This document shows positions 1-7,542 of a stretch of 64,000 bases of DNA, one piece after another (position 1 is the stretch's first letter; the number at the start of each line of letters is the position of its first letter). Source of the DNA: an uncultured Eubacterium sp. (GTDB lineage Bacteria > Bacillota > Clostridia > Oscillospirales > Acutalibacteraceae); NCBI GenBank assembly GCA_910577195.1, contig CAJTLP010000002.1:1-64000 (forward strand), read 5' to 3'. The notes beneath the pieces were generated by a model. The model was not told the DNA's origin, did not search any database, and saw nothing but the letters and a program-made list of their open reading frames with translations. The translations under genes and the position numbers were made by a program.

Positions 1-147
1 AAGTCTATGATTTTCTTTCAAATACTCCTTATGCCTTTGTCCCCAAAAGCCTATTTCATAATTTGTATTAACTGAAACAAGTGTAGGAATTTGAACATCT
101 CCAACCTCAATATAATTTCCATTCATTTCTTCATATAATGATTTCAT
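1..147 (-). CDS. TnpV-family mobile-element protein, partial (runs off left edge)
   Basis: The reading frame starts at ATG 147 on the minus strand behind a CGGAGG ribosome site and stays open for 49 codons to base 1, so the C-terminus lies outside the window. Its segments GDVQIPTL and NYEIGFWGQRHKEYL are nearly the same as those in the full TnpV gene at 14146-14499 (GDVYIPNL, NYEIGFWGQRHKEYL). TnpV proteins are small proteins of unknown molecular role, carried by transposons and mobilizable elements of Firmicutes. This copy implies that a second mobile element ends just left of or at this window edge. Homology to the second copy is seen directly; the function is unknown. Confidence 0.8.
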   Translation of the reverse strand, partial: MKSLYEEMNGNYIEVGDVQIPTLVSVNTNYEIGFWGQRHKEYLKENHRL

Positions 148-212
148 TGTAAATCCTCCGATTAATTTAATTATTTAACCTACAATCAAATCATTCGGCT
201 ATTTACAAAGTT

Positions 213-244
213 TTAGGACACCCTCTTTATCAAGGGTGTCCTAA
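213..244. terminator. Perfect 12-bp hairpin between TnpV and the XRE gene
   Basis: Arms TTAGGACACCCT (213-224) and AGGGTGTCCTAA (233-244) enclose an 8-base loop. A T-run follows on the plus strand near 252. It could end minus-strand transcription of the XRE gene or mark the end of the left-hand mobile element. Confidence 0.5.
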
Positions 245-272
245 GGGCAGTCTTTTTTGTACTGTTGTAATA

Positions 273-512
273 TTAATCTGTCAGATATTGTTCTATCTGT
301 TTAACAATGTCGCTCATTTTCGTATCCATTGCACAGGATAGGCGGTAGAGCGTCTCAAGGGTTGGCTTGCGCTCACCTCTCTCAATTGCCGAAAGATGCG
401 TACGTCCGATATCGGCAAGTCCGCTGAGCACCTCCTGCGACATTCCCTTTTCCTTTCTGATATCTGAAATTACTTTCCCTACTATTGCAGCGTCCAATGT
501 TGGCACAAACAT
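273..512 (-). CDS. Small XRE-family (Cro/CI) HTH regulator
   Basis: A 79-residue protein that is essentially one helix-turn-helix domain (residues about 12-66, with the recognition stretch GLADIGRTHLSAIERGERKP typical of HTH_3). The start at ATG 512 is chosen over an upstream GTG at 521 because GAGGTG sits six bases before this ATG. It is divergent from the Q/P/Y-rich gene at 629. The shared intergenic region has two AGTGT/ACACT-type palindromes, one inside the promoter spacer of the 629 gene, so this protein probably represses that gene and itself. The binding site assignment is inference. Confidence 0.8.
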   Translation of the reverse strand: MFVPTLDAAIVGKVISDIRKEKGMSQEVLSGLADIGRTHLSAIERGERKPTLETLYRLSCAMDTKMSDIVKQIEQYLTD

Positions 513-524
513 TTTTATCACCTC

Positions 525-597
525 ACACTAAGTGTATGATAAAAAATGCCACACTATGAATACATATGTTGACAAGTGAACACTTATGTGTTAATAT
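525..597 (+). promoter_or_regulatory. Promoter with operator in the spacer (for 629 gene)
   Basis: TTGACA (569-574), 17-base spacer, TAATAT (592-597). The spacer holds AAGTG-AA-CACTT (574-585), and a related palindrome ACACT-A-AGTGT (525-535) overlaps the start region of the divergent XRE gene. The placement is that of a repressor site blocking RNA polymerase. Confidence 0.65.
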
Positions 598-628
598 TGT
601 TTTAAATAACAGAGAGGAGTTTAACAAA

Positions 629-1414
629 ATGTCTAACGAAAACAACAATCCATTTGAACAGCCACAGGAAAATAATCAGCAGTATTACCAGGCACCGCCT
701 CAGCAGCCTCAGGAATACTATAATCAGTACAATCCAAATGTTCCCCCAATGCCGCCGCAGGAGGAAAAGGCAAGTGTAGGATTGGCAATACTCTCCTACA
801 TTATTCCGCTTGTCGGCTTAATTCTGTATCTTACCAAAAAGGACAGCAGACCAAAGACTGCAAAAGTATGCGGAAAATGTGCACTTGCAAGCTTTATCAT
901 CAACATCGTAATCACAATTATTATGTATGCAGTTATGGGTGCTGCAATGTTCAGCGGCCTTACAGATGACAGTGACAGCGGTGCAGAATCCTCTTATTCT
1001 CAGCTCGATGCAGATGCTGAAGACGGTGCAGATGCTGAAAAGGACGCTGCTGAACAACCGAATGACGGTACAATCGGTGACTATAAATGTGTTGTAAAAA
1101 GTGCTGAAAAATGCACCGACTATGCAGGAAAGGATGCAATTCTGATTACCTACGATTTCACCAACAATTCAAAGAATGCAATCAGCTTTGATGTGGCACT
1201 TGATGCAAGAGCTTATCAGGACGGAATCGGACTTGAAACTGCTATCCTTGATGAAGAAACGGATTGGCTTGATGTTGAAATCAAGCCTGGTGTAACAAAA
1301 GAGGTTAAAAAAGCCTATTCACTCCGAGACACCTCAACAGAGATTGAAATCGAAATTTCAGAGCTTATTTCACTGAGTGACGATAAGATCGTAACCAAAG
1401 TTACACTTCAATAA
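629..1414 (+). CDS. Q/N/P/Y-rich membrane protein with DUF5067-like C-terminal domain
   Basis: A 261-residue protein. Residues 1-50 are a low-complexity tail rich in Q, N, P and Y. Two hydrophobic segments follow (about 57-72 and 84-108) separated by a short basic loop, then an acidic linker, then a soluble domain of about 110 residues that resembles DUF5067 domains of Firmicutes lipoproteins (pattern CVVKSAEKC, then TYDFTNNS). The start at ATG 629 follows AGAGGAG; an upstream in-frame start at 566 has no ribosome site and lies over the promoter. The N-terminal half is paralogous to the 2372 gene (shared EEKA-VGLAILS, KPKTAK and VCGK/ACGK patterns). The role is unknown; probable surface-exposed domain under XRE control. 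Confidence 0.7.
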   Translation: MSNENNNPFEQPQENNQQYYQAPPQQPQEYYNQYNPNVPPMPPQEEKASVGLAILSYIIPLVGLILYLTKKDSRPKTAKVCGKCALASFIINIVITIIMYAVMGAAMFSGLTDDSDSGAESSYSQLDADAEDGADAEKDAAEQPNDGTIGDYKCVVKSAEKCTDYAGKDAILITYDFTNNSKNAISFDVALDARAYQDGIGLETAILDEETDWLDVEIKPGVTKEVKKAYSLRDTSTEIEIEISELISLSDDKIVTKVTLQ

Positions 1415-1418
1415 CAGC

Positions 1419-1451
1419 TTAGCCCTGAGAGAAATCTCAGGGCTGCTTTTA
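1419..1451 (+). terminator. Rho-independent terminator
   Basis: Stem AGCCCTGAGA (1421-1430) and TCTCAGGGCT (1435-1444) with a GAAA tetraloop, followed by a short T-run. Confidence 0.85.
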
Positions 1452-1517
1452 TATCTGTATAGAATTGACAATCCATTCCCCTTAATATATAATTTAAAAT
1501 ATAAGGGGGAATAAACA

Positions 1518-2282
1518 GTGGCAGAAAAGATTTCAAAAAATAAACTGTACTGCTTGATTGCAGTTGCGATTATCTTGTGTTCATATATCTCACAAAGGGT
1601 ACTGCATATCTGCTTTGATATAACAAAGGAATTTGCAATTATTGAGGCAATGATTTTCAGCATTGCAACCGTTGTGGTATATTTCCTTGTGACAAAAACG
1701 AATGACAGCTTTTATGGTATACTGACTGCCATATTCGGTTTCAGAATGATGCCGCCCACGATCAACGGATTTGAGCAGCTGTCAGCAGAGGCAAACATTG
1801 TTTATTTTCTCGTGCAGAAATTTTCAATGCTGATTTTTGCCGTTGCAATCCTAAAACTGTATGAGTTGCAGGAAAAACCGAAAAAAATCAGAGCTCTCCC
1901 CATATTATGCACAATACTCGTTGTGCCGTTTTTCATAAATATTCAGGATGAACTGTCCAAATATATCAATTCCATTGCCAACGGAAATATGCTTTACAGC
2001 TATTTTACAGGATTTATTTTCTATACTCTGGCAATGATTATCCTTATTTTCATAGCTGTAAAATCAAACAAGGACAGTGCAAGGCTTATCACAGATTACC
2101 AGATGATAGCACTGTTGCTTAATATCGGCAGACGTGTTTGTGCAGTGGCAATCAATCTTGCGTGGGGAAATCATATCAGCAAAAGCTATTATTGCTGGAT
2201 TTTGATTTATCTGTTCTTCTTCATTGTGTTTTATGTGCTGCGAAGAAAAAAATTGCAAATGAATCCTCAGATAAATCATTAA
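1518..2282 (+). CDS. Polytopic membrane protein of unknown function
   Basis: A 254-residue protein with about seven to eight hydrophobic segments, spread evenly from residue 10 to 245, and a basic C-terminus (RRKKLQ). It starts at GTG 1518 behind AAGGGGG. No catalytic motif is recognisable. It sits between the two paralogous Q/P/Y-rich membrane protein genes and points the same way, with its own spacing and no visible terminator before the next promoter. It could be a functional partner of those proteins, but this is only inference from position. Confidence 0.65.
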   Translation: MAEKISKNKLYCLIAVAIILCSYISQRVLHICFDITKEFAIIEAMIFSIATVVVYFLVTKTNDSFYGILTAIFGFRMMPPTINGFEQLSAEANIVYFLVQKFSMLIFAVAILKLYELQEKPKKIRALPILCTILVVPFFINIQDELSKYINSIANGNMLYSYFTGFIFYTLAMIILIFIAVKSNKDSARLITDYQMIALLLNIGRRVCAVAINLAWGNHISKSYYCWILIYLFFFIVFYVLRRKKLQMNPQINH

Positions 2283-2312
2283 CAAATAGTGAACAAAAAA
2301 TGAACAATCATA

Positions 2313-2341
2313 TTGACACTACGATTAAGAAATGATAAAAT
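2313..2341 (+). promoter_or_regulatory. Sigma-70-type promoter for 2372 gene
   Basis: TTGACA (2313-2318), 17-base spacer, TAAAAT (2336-2341), 31 bases before the ATG. The ribosome site AAGGGGGG lies in between. Confidence 0.7.
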
Positions 2342-2371
2342 CATTACATAAACAAGAAGGGGGGTTGCAAT

Positions 2372-2854
2372 ATGGCAGACGAAAACAACAATTTCAATAA
2401 TCCAAATGAGCAGAGCGGTCAATATTACGATCCTCAGCAGAACACACAGAACGGACAGTATTACTCAGCACCGCAGGATAACGGTCAGCAGTATTATCAG
2501 GCTCCGCCACAGGGATATAATAATCAGTTCAATTATCAGATGCCTCCACAGGAAGAAAAGGCAAATGTAGGACTTGCAATTCTCTCTTTCCTCATTCCTA
2601 TCGTAGGTCTTGTTTTATATCTCACTCAGAAGAATGAGAAGCCAAAGACAGCAAAGGCTTGCGGTAAGGCAGCACTTGCCTGCGTGATTATCAGCTTTAT
2701 CTTCGGTATCATCAGCGGTGTGGCATCTTTTTTCCTTGCTTCAAAGGCTATAGAGGAAGCTCCGGATGCTTCATATTACGAAAACTATGAGGATTACGAG
2801 GATCTTTTCAACAGCTATCTTGAGGACGGCGACGTCAGCGAGCCTGCTGCATAA
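2372..2854 (+). CDS. Q/N/Y-rich small membrane protein with acidic tail
   Basis: A 160-residue paralogue of the 629 product. Residues 1-65 are rich in N, Q, Y and P with repeated QQYY/GQYY units. Two hydrophobic segments (about 72-90 and 103-130) share the VGLAILS and KPKTAKACGK patterns with the paralogue. The last 30 residues are strongly acidic (EDYEDLF) instead of carrying a DUF5067-like domain. This layout resembles small bacterial DUF4190-like membrane proteins with disordered N-termini. Function is unknown. It has its own promoter and terminator. Confidence 0.65.
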   Translation: MADENNNFNNPNEQSGQYYDPQQNTQNGQYYSAPQDNGQQYYQAPPQGYNNQFNYQMPPQEEKANVGLAILSFLIPIVGLVLYLTQKNEKPKTAKACGKAALACVIISFIFGIISGVASFFLASKAIEEAPDASYYENYEDYEDLFNSYLEDGDVSEPAA

Positions 2855-2876
2855 TTAAAAAATTTATAAACAAAAC

Positions 2877-2920
2877 AAAAAACCTGATTTGCTATTTGAA
2901 CAAATCAGGTTTTTCTTTTT
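2877..2920. terminator. Bidirectional terminator
   Basis: Arms of about 14 bases (2877-2891 and 2901-2914, core AACCTGATTTG) with A-run and T-run on either side. It can end both the 2372 gene and the minus-strand gene at 2923. Confidence 0.85.
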
Positions 2921-2922
2921 AT

Positions 2923-3327
2923 TTAATTAAGCGGTGAGGATTCATTTTCCTCTCTTCTGTTCACACGAACCGTTTCCTTATTCAGCTTCATAATCGGAAT
3001 CATCAATCCCGGCATACCGGTAAAGGATGTGGCGGTGTTGACAATCTGCCTTACAAATGGGAACAGCTGGTCAAAAGAGGTTGTATGAATATCCGTCTTG
3101 TCATCCTCAGTACCGTAGGAAAACTCTGCAACCATTTCAATCTTAATCTCAAACGGATTTAAGTCCGCATCCATGATTCTCAGCTCCAGCATACCGATAC
3201 AGGTCTTATTATCATCAAGGTAATTGACATTGTATTTCAGCTGATTCTGGAGCTTCAGCTGCGTTCCCGGCTTGGCCTTGTTTTCAATTTCAAGTCTGTT
3301 AACCTTATATCCCTTAAGCTCTACCAT
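2923..3327 (-). CDS. SecB-like chaperone domain protein
   Basis: A 134-residue protein matching the general SecB pattern: an N-terminal strand with LKLQNQLKY, a central part with GMLELRIMDADLNPFEIKIEM, then FPFVRQIVNTATSFTGMPGLMIPIM, which corresponds to the conserved 'P.AR..I...T..GG.P.L.L.P' region of SecB. SecB is a tetrameric export chaperone in Proteobacteria; SecB-like proteins also occur sporadically elsewhere, often with toxin-antitoxin pairs. No toxin or antitoxin is next to it here. It is two bases downstream of the GH28-like gene, with its GAGGTG site inside the end of that gene, so the two are co-transcribed. Confidence 0.65.
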   Translation of the reverse strand: MVELKGYKVNRLEIENKAKPGTQLKLQNQLKYNVNYLDDNKTCIGMLELRIMDADLNPFEIKIEMVAEFSYGTEDDKTDIHTTSFDQLFPFVRQIVNTATSFTGMPGLMIPIMKLNKETVRVNRREENESSPLN

Positions 3328-3329
3328 AA

Positions 3330-4709
3330 TTACACCTCAGCTAATTTTACGTTGTTAAATTTATAGTCCTCAACGCTTGGGTCCACAGCGTGACCGCTGA
3401 AACGAACAAGCTCCAGACCGTCCACATTTTCAGCATCAATCGCATGCTTGTAGCTGTCACATATATTGCCCCAGCGTGTTTTCGTTTTCTCAATTCTAAC
3501 ATTCTTTGCATATCGGATAAAGAAGGCAGAGTTGTCGTATTCCTCAACACCCCAGTCAAGGCAAGGGCGGAGGTCGTAAAGTCCGCACTGCCATTTGCTG
3601 GTTTTGGTAAGCTCAACACGGCAGTTCTCAAAGCTGATATCCTCAATCATATTATCCGCATTACCGTGAATCAGTACACCGTTTTCACCCTTAGTGGTAA
3701 CATTGAAAAAGCGTACATTCTTAATCGTACCGCTCTTTGTGTTCTCATCACGGTTAAATGTGGTGATAACAATCGGCTCTGCAGTGCCCCACCAGTCCGG
3801 ACAAAAGCGACGCGTCTCAACAATAATATTCTGATACGTAACATTTTCAACGCAGCCGCCGTCACGAATCTGGATAGAAAGCCCCCTGTTGGATTTGCTG
3901 ATAACACAGTTGGAAACAATAACATTTCTGAAATTGCCCACGCCCTCCGTACCAATCTTAATGGCAGCAGAGGTGGAAACAAGCGTACAACCGTCAATCA
4001 CAATATTTTCGCAAGGACCGTATTCAGCGTTGCCCTTTGATGCCTTAAGGCAAATGCAGTCATCAGCACAGGTCACGTGACAGCCGAGAATTCTTACATT
4101 TGAGCAGTGGTCAGGGTCAATTCCGTCACTGTTTGCAACATCAAGATCATTTAAAATTCTGATTTTATCAATCAGCACATCATCACAGCCTGCCGGATGA
4201 AGTGTCCAGAACGGCGCATCAACTACCGTGAAATCTTTAAAAGTAATATGATTGCTCTTTTCAATATACATCACTGTAGGACGCGGATAGAAATCACCTG
4301 TCACATAATACTGATCCTTACGCTGAACAAAAGCGTGACCGTTGGCATCAATCGTGCCCTCGCCGCTGATTGTACAGTGGTCAGCCTCATAGCCGTAGAT
4401 GAATACAAAGCTCGGCTTGCCTGTAACAGGATTGCCGATGAGTGCTGTCTTAGGGTCATTAATCAGCTTGTTCGGTCTGATATATCCGTCGATATTGCCT
4501 GTCGCCTTAATCGTGGCGCCCTTCTGAATATGCAAATCAACATTTGCCCTGAGCCTTATGGATTCCGAATAAAAAATATGTCCGCTGGGGAGCACAACCT
4601 GTCCTCCGCCGTTTTTCGCACAATCGTCAATCGCGTGCTGGATTGCAAAGGCATCATTTGTAGCTCCGTCACCCTTTGCGCCATATTGCATAACATTATA
4701 AATTTTCAT
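3330..4709 (-). CDS. GH28-like (polygalacturonase superfamily) right-handed beta-helix protein
   Basis: A 459-residue cytosolic protein (no signal peptide). It opens with YGAKGDGATNDAFAIQHAID, the usual start of pectate-lyase-superfamily and GH28 beta-helix proteins. The acid motifs are present as NSDGID and ADDCI, the first two conserved GH28 motifs. The third motif, normally GHG, is replaced by SAAIKIGTEG, and the RIK motif reads SIQIRDGG. Together this indicates a divergent glycosidase acting on imported plant-type oligosaccharides, substrate unknown. The start follows GAGGTT. It leads a two-gene operon with the SecB-like gene. Confidence 0.8.
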   Translation of the reverse strand: MKIYNVMQYGAKGDGATNDAFAIQHAIDDCAKNGGGQVVLPSGHIFYSESIRLRANVDLHIQKGATIKATGNIDGYIRPNKLINDPKTALIGNPVTGKPSFVFIYGYEADHCTISGEGTIDANGHAFVQRKDQYYVTGDFYPRPTVMYIEKSNHITFKDFTVVDAPFWTLHPAGCDDVLIDKIRILNDLDVANSDGIDPDHCSNVRILGCHVTCADDCICLKASKGNAEYGPCENIVIDGCTLVSTSAAIKIGTEGVGNFRNVIVSNCVISKSNRGLSIQIRDGGCVENVTYQNIIVETRRFCPDWWGTAEPIVITTFNRDENTKSGTIKNVRFFNVTTKGENGVLIHGNADNMIEDISFENCRVELTKTSKWQCGLYDLRPCLDWGVEEYDNSAFFIRYAKNVRIEKTKTRWGNICDSYKHAIDAENVDGLELVRFSGHAVDPSVEDYKFNNVKLAEV

Positions 4710-4741
4710 ATATTAAACCTCAGAAATATCTTATTTCTTTA

Positions 4742-4770
4742 ATCATATCATAAACAATTTCGCTTTACAA
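4742..4770 (-). promoter_or_regulatory. Promoter of the GH28-like/SecB-like operon
   Basis: On the minus strand: TTGTAA (4770-4765), 17-base spacer, TATGAT (4747-4742). Confidence 0.55.
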
Positions 4771-4828
4771 CTGAAATAATAACTAAAATTTGCTCACATT
4801 ACCGCGTTAAATTACGCCAATATTTGCA

Positions 4829-4857
4829 TTGACAATACTCACACCTTATAATATAAT
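4829..4857 (+). promoter_or_regulatory. purA promoter
   Basis: Perfect TTGACA (4829-4834), 17-base spacer, TATAAT (4852-4857). About 70 bases of leader follow before purA; no riboswitch fold was recognised in it. Confidence 0.75.
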
Positions 4858-4932
4858 TAATTAATGTGGCAGTGATATGTTCAGACATAAAGGCTGTACA
4901 CACAATTCTTTCTTTAATAGGAGATTATATCA

Positions 4933-6213
4933 ATGGTAAGAGCAATTGTAGGTGCAAACTGGGGTGACGAAGGCAAAGGCAAAATCACAGATATGTTTGC
5001 AGGACAAAGTGACATTGTTATTCGTTTTCAGGGCGGAGCAAATGCAGGCCATACAATCATTAATGAGCACGGCAGATTTGCATTCCACCTTATGCCGTCA
5101 GGTGTATGCTATGATCATACCACCTGTATCATCGGCAACGGCGTTGCACTTGACATCAATAAGTTTTTAACAGAGCTCGAGGATGTAAAAAAAGCAGGTC
5201 TCAATCCAAACCTTCTGGTAAGTGAAAGAGCACAAATCCTTATGCCTTATCATATTCTTCTTGATGAATATGAGGAGGAAAGACTCGGCAAAAACGCCTT
5301 CGGCTCAACAAAGTCAGGCATTGCTCCTTTCTTCAGCGATAAATATGCAAAAATCGGTATTCAGGTAAATGAGCTTTTTGACGATGAAACACTTAAGGCT
5401 AAAATCAAAAACATCTGCACTCTGAAGAATCTTACCTTAAAATATGTTTATAACAAGCCTCTTCTTGATGAGGAGGAGCTTTACAACACCTGTGTTGAAT
5501 ACAGAGAAAAAATTGCTCCATACGTTTGTGATACCCACACATACCTTATGAACGCACTCAAGGACGGCAAAAACATTCTCCTTGAGGGTCAGCTCGGTAC
5601 ACTTAAAGACCCTGATTTCGGTATCTACCCTATGGTTACATCTTCATCAACACTTGCCGGCTACGGTGCAGTCGGTGCAGGACTTCCTCCTCACAGCATT
5701 GAGGATATCGTCGTTGTAACGAAGGCTTATTCATCAGCAGTCGGTGCAGGTGAATTCGTTTCGGAAATTCTTGACGAGGATGAAGCACAGGAGCTTCGTA
5801 TTCACGGCGGTGACAAGGGTGAGTTCGGCGCAACAACAGGCAGACCGAGACGTGTCGGCTGGTTTGACTGTGTGGCTACCCGTTACGGCGTTGCTTGTCA
5901 GGGTGCAACGCAGGTTGTTATGACAGCACTTGACTGCCTTTCCTATCTTGAGGAAATCAAGATTTGTACAGGCTATGAGGTTGACGGTGAAATCATCAAG
6001 GACTTCCCAACAACGCCTATCCTTAAAAAGTGCAAGCCTGTACTGAAAACAATGAAGGGCTGGCACTGCGATATTCGCGGAATCAGAAATTATGATGAAC
6101 TTCCGCAGGAAACAAAGGACTATGTTGAATTTATCGAGAGTGAGCTCGGCTATCCTATCACAATGGTTTCAAACGGTCCTGAGCGTGAGGCTATCATTTA
6201 CAGAAACAAATAA
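4933..6213 (+). CDS. purA: Adenylosuccinate synthetase
   Basis: A 426-residue enzyme joining IMP and aspartate with GTP to make adenylosuccinate, the first committed step from IMP to AMP. The N-terminal GANWGDEGKGK contains the PurA GTP-binding and catalytic Asp region, followed by GGANAGHTI with the catalytic His. GSTKSGIAP, GATTGRPRRVGW and the C-terminal region are all present at the usual length. The start follows AGGAG. It is a single-gene unit with its own promoter and terminator. Confidence 0.97.
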   Translation: MVRAIVGANWGDEGKGKITDMFAGQSDIVIRFQGGANAGHTIINEHGRFAFHLMPSGVCYDHTTCIIGNGVALDINKFLTELEDVKKAGLNPNLLVSERAQILMPYHILLDEYEEERLGKNAFGSTKSGIAPFFSDKYAKIGIQVNELFDDETLKAKIKNICTLKNLTLKYVYNKPLLDEEELYNTCVEYREKIAPYVCDTHTYLMNALKDGKNILLEGQLGTLKDPDFGIYPMVTSSSTLAGYGAVGAGLPPHSIEDIVVVTKAYSSAVGAGEFVSEILDEDEAQELRIHGGDKGEFGATTGRPRRVGWFDCVATRYGVACQGATQVVMTALDCLSYLEEIKICTGYEVDGEIIKDFPTTPILKKCKPVLKTMKGWHCDIRGIRNYDELPQETKDYVEFIESELGYPITMVSNGPEREAIIYRNK

Positions 6214-6230
6214 TTGAATATACATATAAA

Positions 6231-6268
6231 AAGACCGCTGATGTATGCCTTTCATCAGCGGTCTTCCC
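6231..6268 (+). terminator. purA terminator
   Basis: Arms AAGACCGCTGATG (6231-6243) and CATCAGCGGTCTT (6253-6265), followed by a short pyrimidine run. Confidence 0.85.
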
Positions 6269-6313
6269 TTTCATTGCTTTTCTAAAAGCAATAGGAGGTA
6301 GCGTATTTAGTTT

Positions 6314-6769
6314 TTACATTCCGGATTTTCTTTTATGCTTTCTGACAATACTGCTTATATCAAAAATCCCCTTAGGATGCGCGCCCAATAATCTTTCAAC
6401 AAAAATATCCAGACCGATTCCATCTGATACTGTATCAAATATAATATAATCGCTGCGTTCGGATATAAATTTGCAGCGTTTGATATAGCTGCCGGTTTTT
6501 AAACTGACAACACCGTTAAACTCGCTGTCCTCTGCACTGAATTTATAACCCTTAGCAGCAATTCTCATTATCATAATTTCGGGATAGTGTACCTGCAGAT
6601 TAAAAATGATTTCCTCACAAATTCGGTCAAAATCCGTGCCTGCTGCTGAATAGAACATATCCACATCCTTTTCTTTAATCAGGAACTCCAATGCTCCGTA
6701 TAAAGCAGCTTCAAATACCGGGCTCATTTCCTCTTCTTTGATATCACCGAAAAAACTACAACTATACAT
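6314..6769 (-). CDS. Divergent SLOG/DUF1273-like protein
   Basis: A 151-residue protein. The start at ATG 6769 is preferred over the ATG at 6784, because the GAGGAT ribosome site overlaps that upstream codon. The plan (YSCSFFGD near the N-terminus, then a helix, then FYSAAGTDFDRICEEII, then YPEIMIMRI) resembles the YpsA/DUF1273 branch of the SLOG nucleotide-binding superfamily, where the equivalent segments are CCFTGHR and F-SGGA-G-D. The usual His-Arg and double glycine are lost here, so ligand binding may have changed. No neighbour suggests a role. It is divergent from the XRE gene at 6871. Confidence 0.45.
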   Translation of the reverse strand: MYSCSFFGDIKEEEMSPVFEAALYGALEFLIKEKDVDMFYSAAGTDFDRICEEIIFNLQVHYPEIMIMRIAAKGYKFSAEDSEFNGVVSLKTGSYIKRCKFISERSDYIIFDTVSDGIGLDIFVERLLGAHPKGIFDISSIVRKHKRKSGM

Positions 6770-6870
6770 ATTACTTATCCTCATATAAATTTATTTATAT
6801 TTCTAATTCAGAATTATAAACATCTAATTGCACAATATAATTTTTGTATAAAATTATAGGAGCGATTACA

Positions 6871-7110
6871 TTGAAAACAAGAAAGCAAGATTATGGCGAG
6901 AAAAATATCGTTGGAAAGAATATTGAAACTTTGCGAAAAAGCAAAAATATCCAACAGAATGAATTCAGTGCACAACTTCAATCAATGGGTCTTGATATTG
7001 ATCCTTCAAGTTATTCAAAATTAGAAGGTCAAGTAAGAGGTGCATCTGATATAGAAATCTATCATATTGCAAAAGCTTTAGATGTAACAGTGGATAGCTT
7101 ATTTAGTTAA
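6871..7110 (+). CDS. Small XRE-family HTH regulator
   Basis: A 79-residue protein, HTH domain at about residues 17-76 (NIETLRKSKNIQQNEFSAQL, then SSYSKLEGQVRGAS). The start is TTG 6871, chosen because AGGAG lies eight bases upstream; an in-frame TTG at 6844 has none. It is divergent from the SLOG-like gene, which it may regulate. DNA target unknown. Confidence 0.7.
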   Translation: MKTRKQDYGEKNIVGKNIETLRKSKNIQQNEFSAQLQSMGLDIDPSSYSKLEGQVRGASDIEIYHIAKALDVTVDSLFS

Positions 7111-7314
7111 TCAATATTCTGTTTTGGAATTATAACTATTATAACCCATTTATGGGGAACTGTCAATATACGAACAACATTTTTCAATAATAATATCAGC
7201 ACACATACGCTTAACACTTTATGAGAAATTTTTGATTGCAAATTAGAAGATATATCTGAGTATAAAAAATAAGCAGATCATACGACCCGCTCTTGTTCCC
7301 CCCATAGATTATTA

Positions 7315-7438
7315 TTGACAAATAAAATTGCATATACTATGATATCTATGGTGTAATTGATGATATTTCCAATATTTCACACATCCATTAAATACAAAAC
7401 CAAAAACAGAAAAAGCAGGTCTCACGGCCTGCTTTTTT
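7315..7438 (+). ncRNA. Possible small RNA (promoter plus terminator without ORF)
   Basis: TTGACA (7315-7320), 17-base spacer, TATGAT (7338-7343), then about 65 bases without an ORF, ending in the hairpin GCAGG/CCTGC with eight-base loop and T-run (7411-7438). A transcript of about 90 bases is predicted. It is alternatively a leftover promoter or the terminator of the XRE gene. Confidence 0.3.
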
Positions 7439-7478
7439 GTTATAATGAAATCATGGTATAAATTATATTTTATAACGC

Positions 7479-7507
7479 TTGCAATAACAATATAAATTGT
7501 ATATAAT
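7479..7507 (+). promoter_or_regulatory. guaA promoter
   Basis: TTGCAA (7479-7484), 17-base spacer, TATAAT (7502-7507), 35 bases before the guaA ATG. Confidence 0.65.
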
Positions 7508-7542
7508 AATTCAATAAAAATTGTATTCTGAGGAGGACGCAT

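Larger units (their letters stand above)
7111..7542. other. Intergenic stretch before guaA
   Basis: 432 AT-rich bases without a convincing protein gene. It holds a promoter (7315-7343) followed by a hairpin terminator (7411-7438), listed as a possible small RNA, and the guaA promoter (7479-7507). Nothing was recognised in 7111-7310. Confidence 0.6.

Noticed and set aside
818..1057. Cys/His-rich minus-strand ORF inside the 629 gene
   Set aside because: It is a shadow of the membrane-protein frame with no ribosome site.
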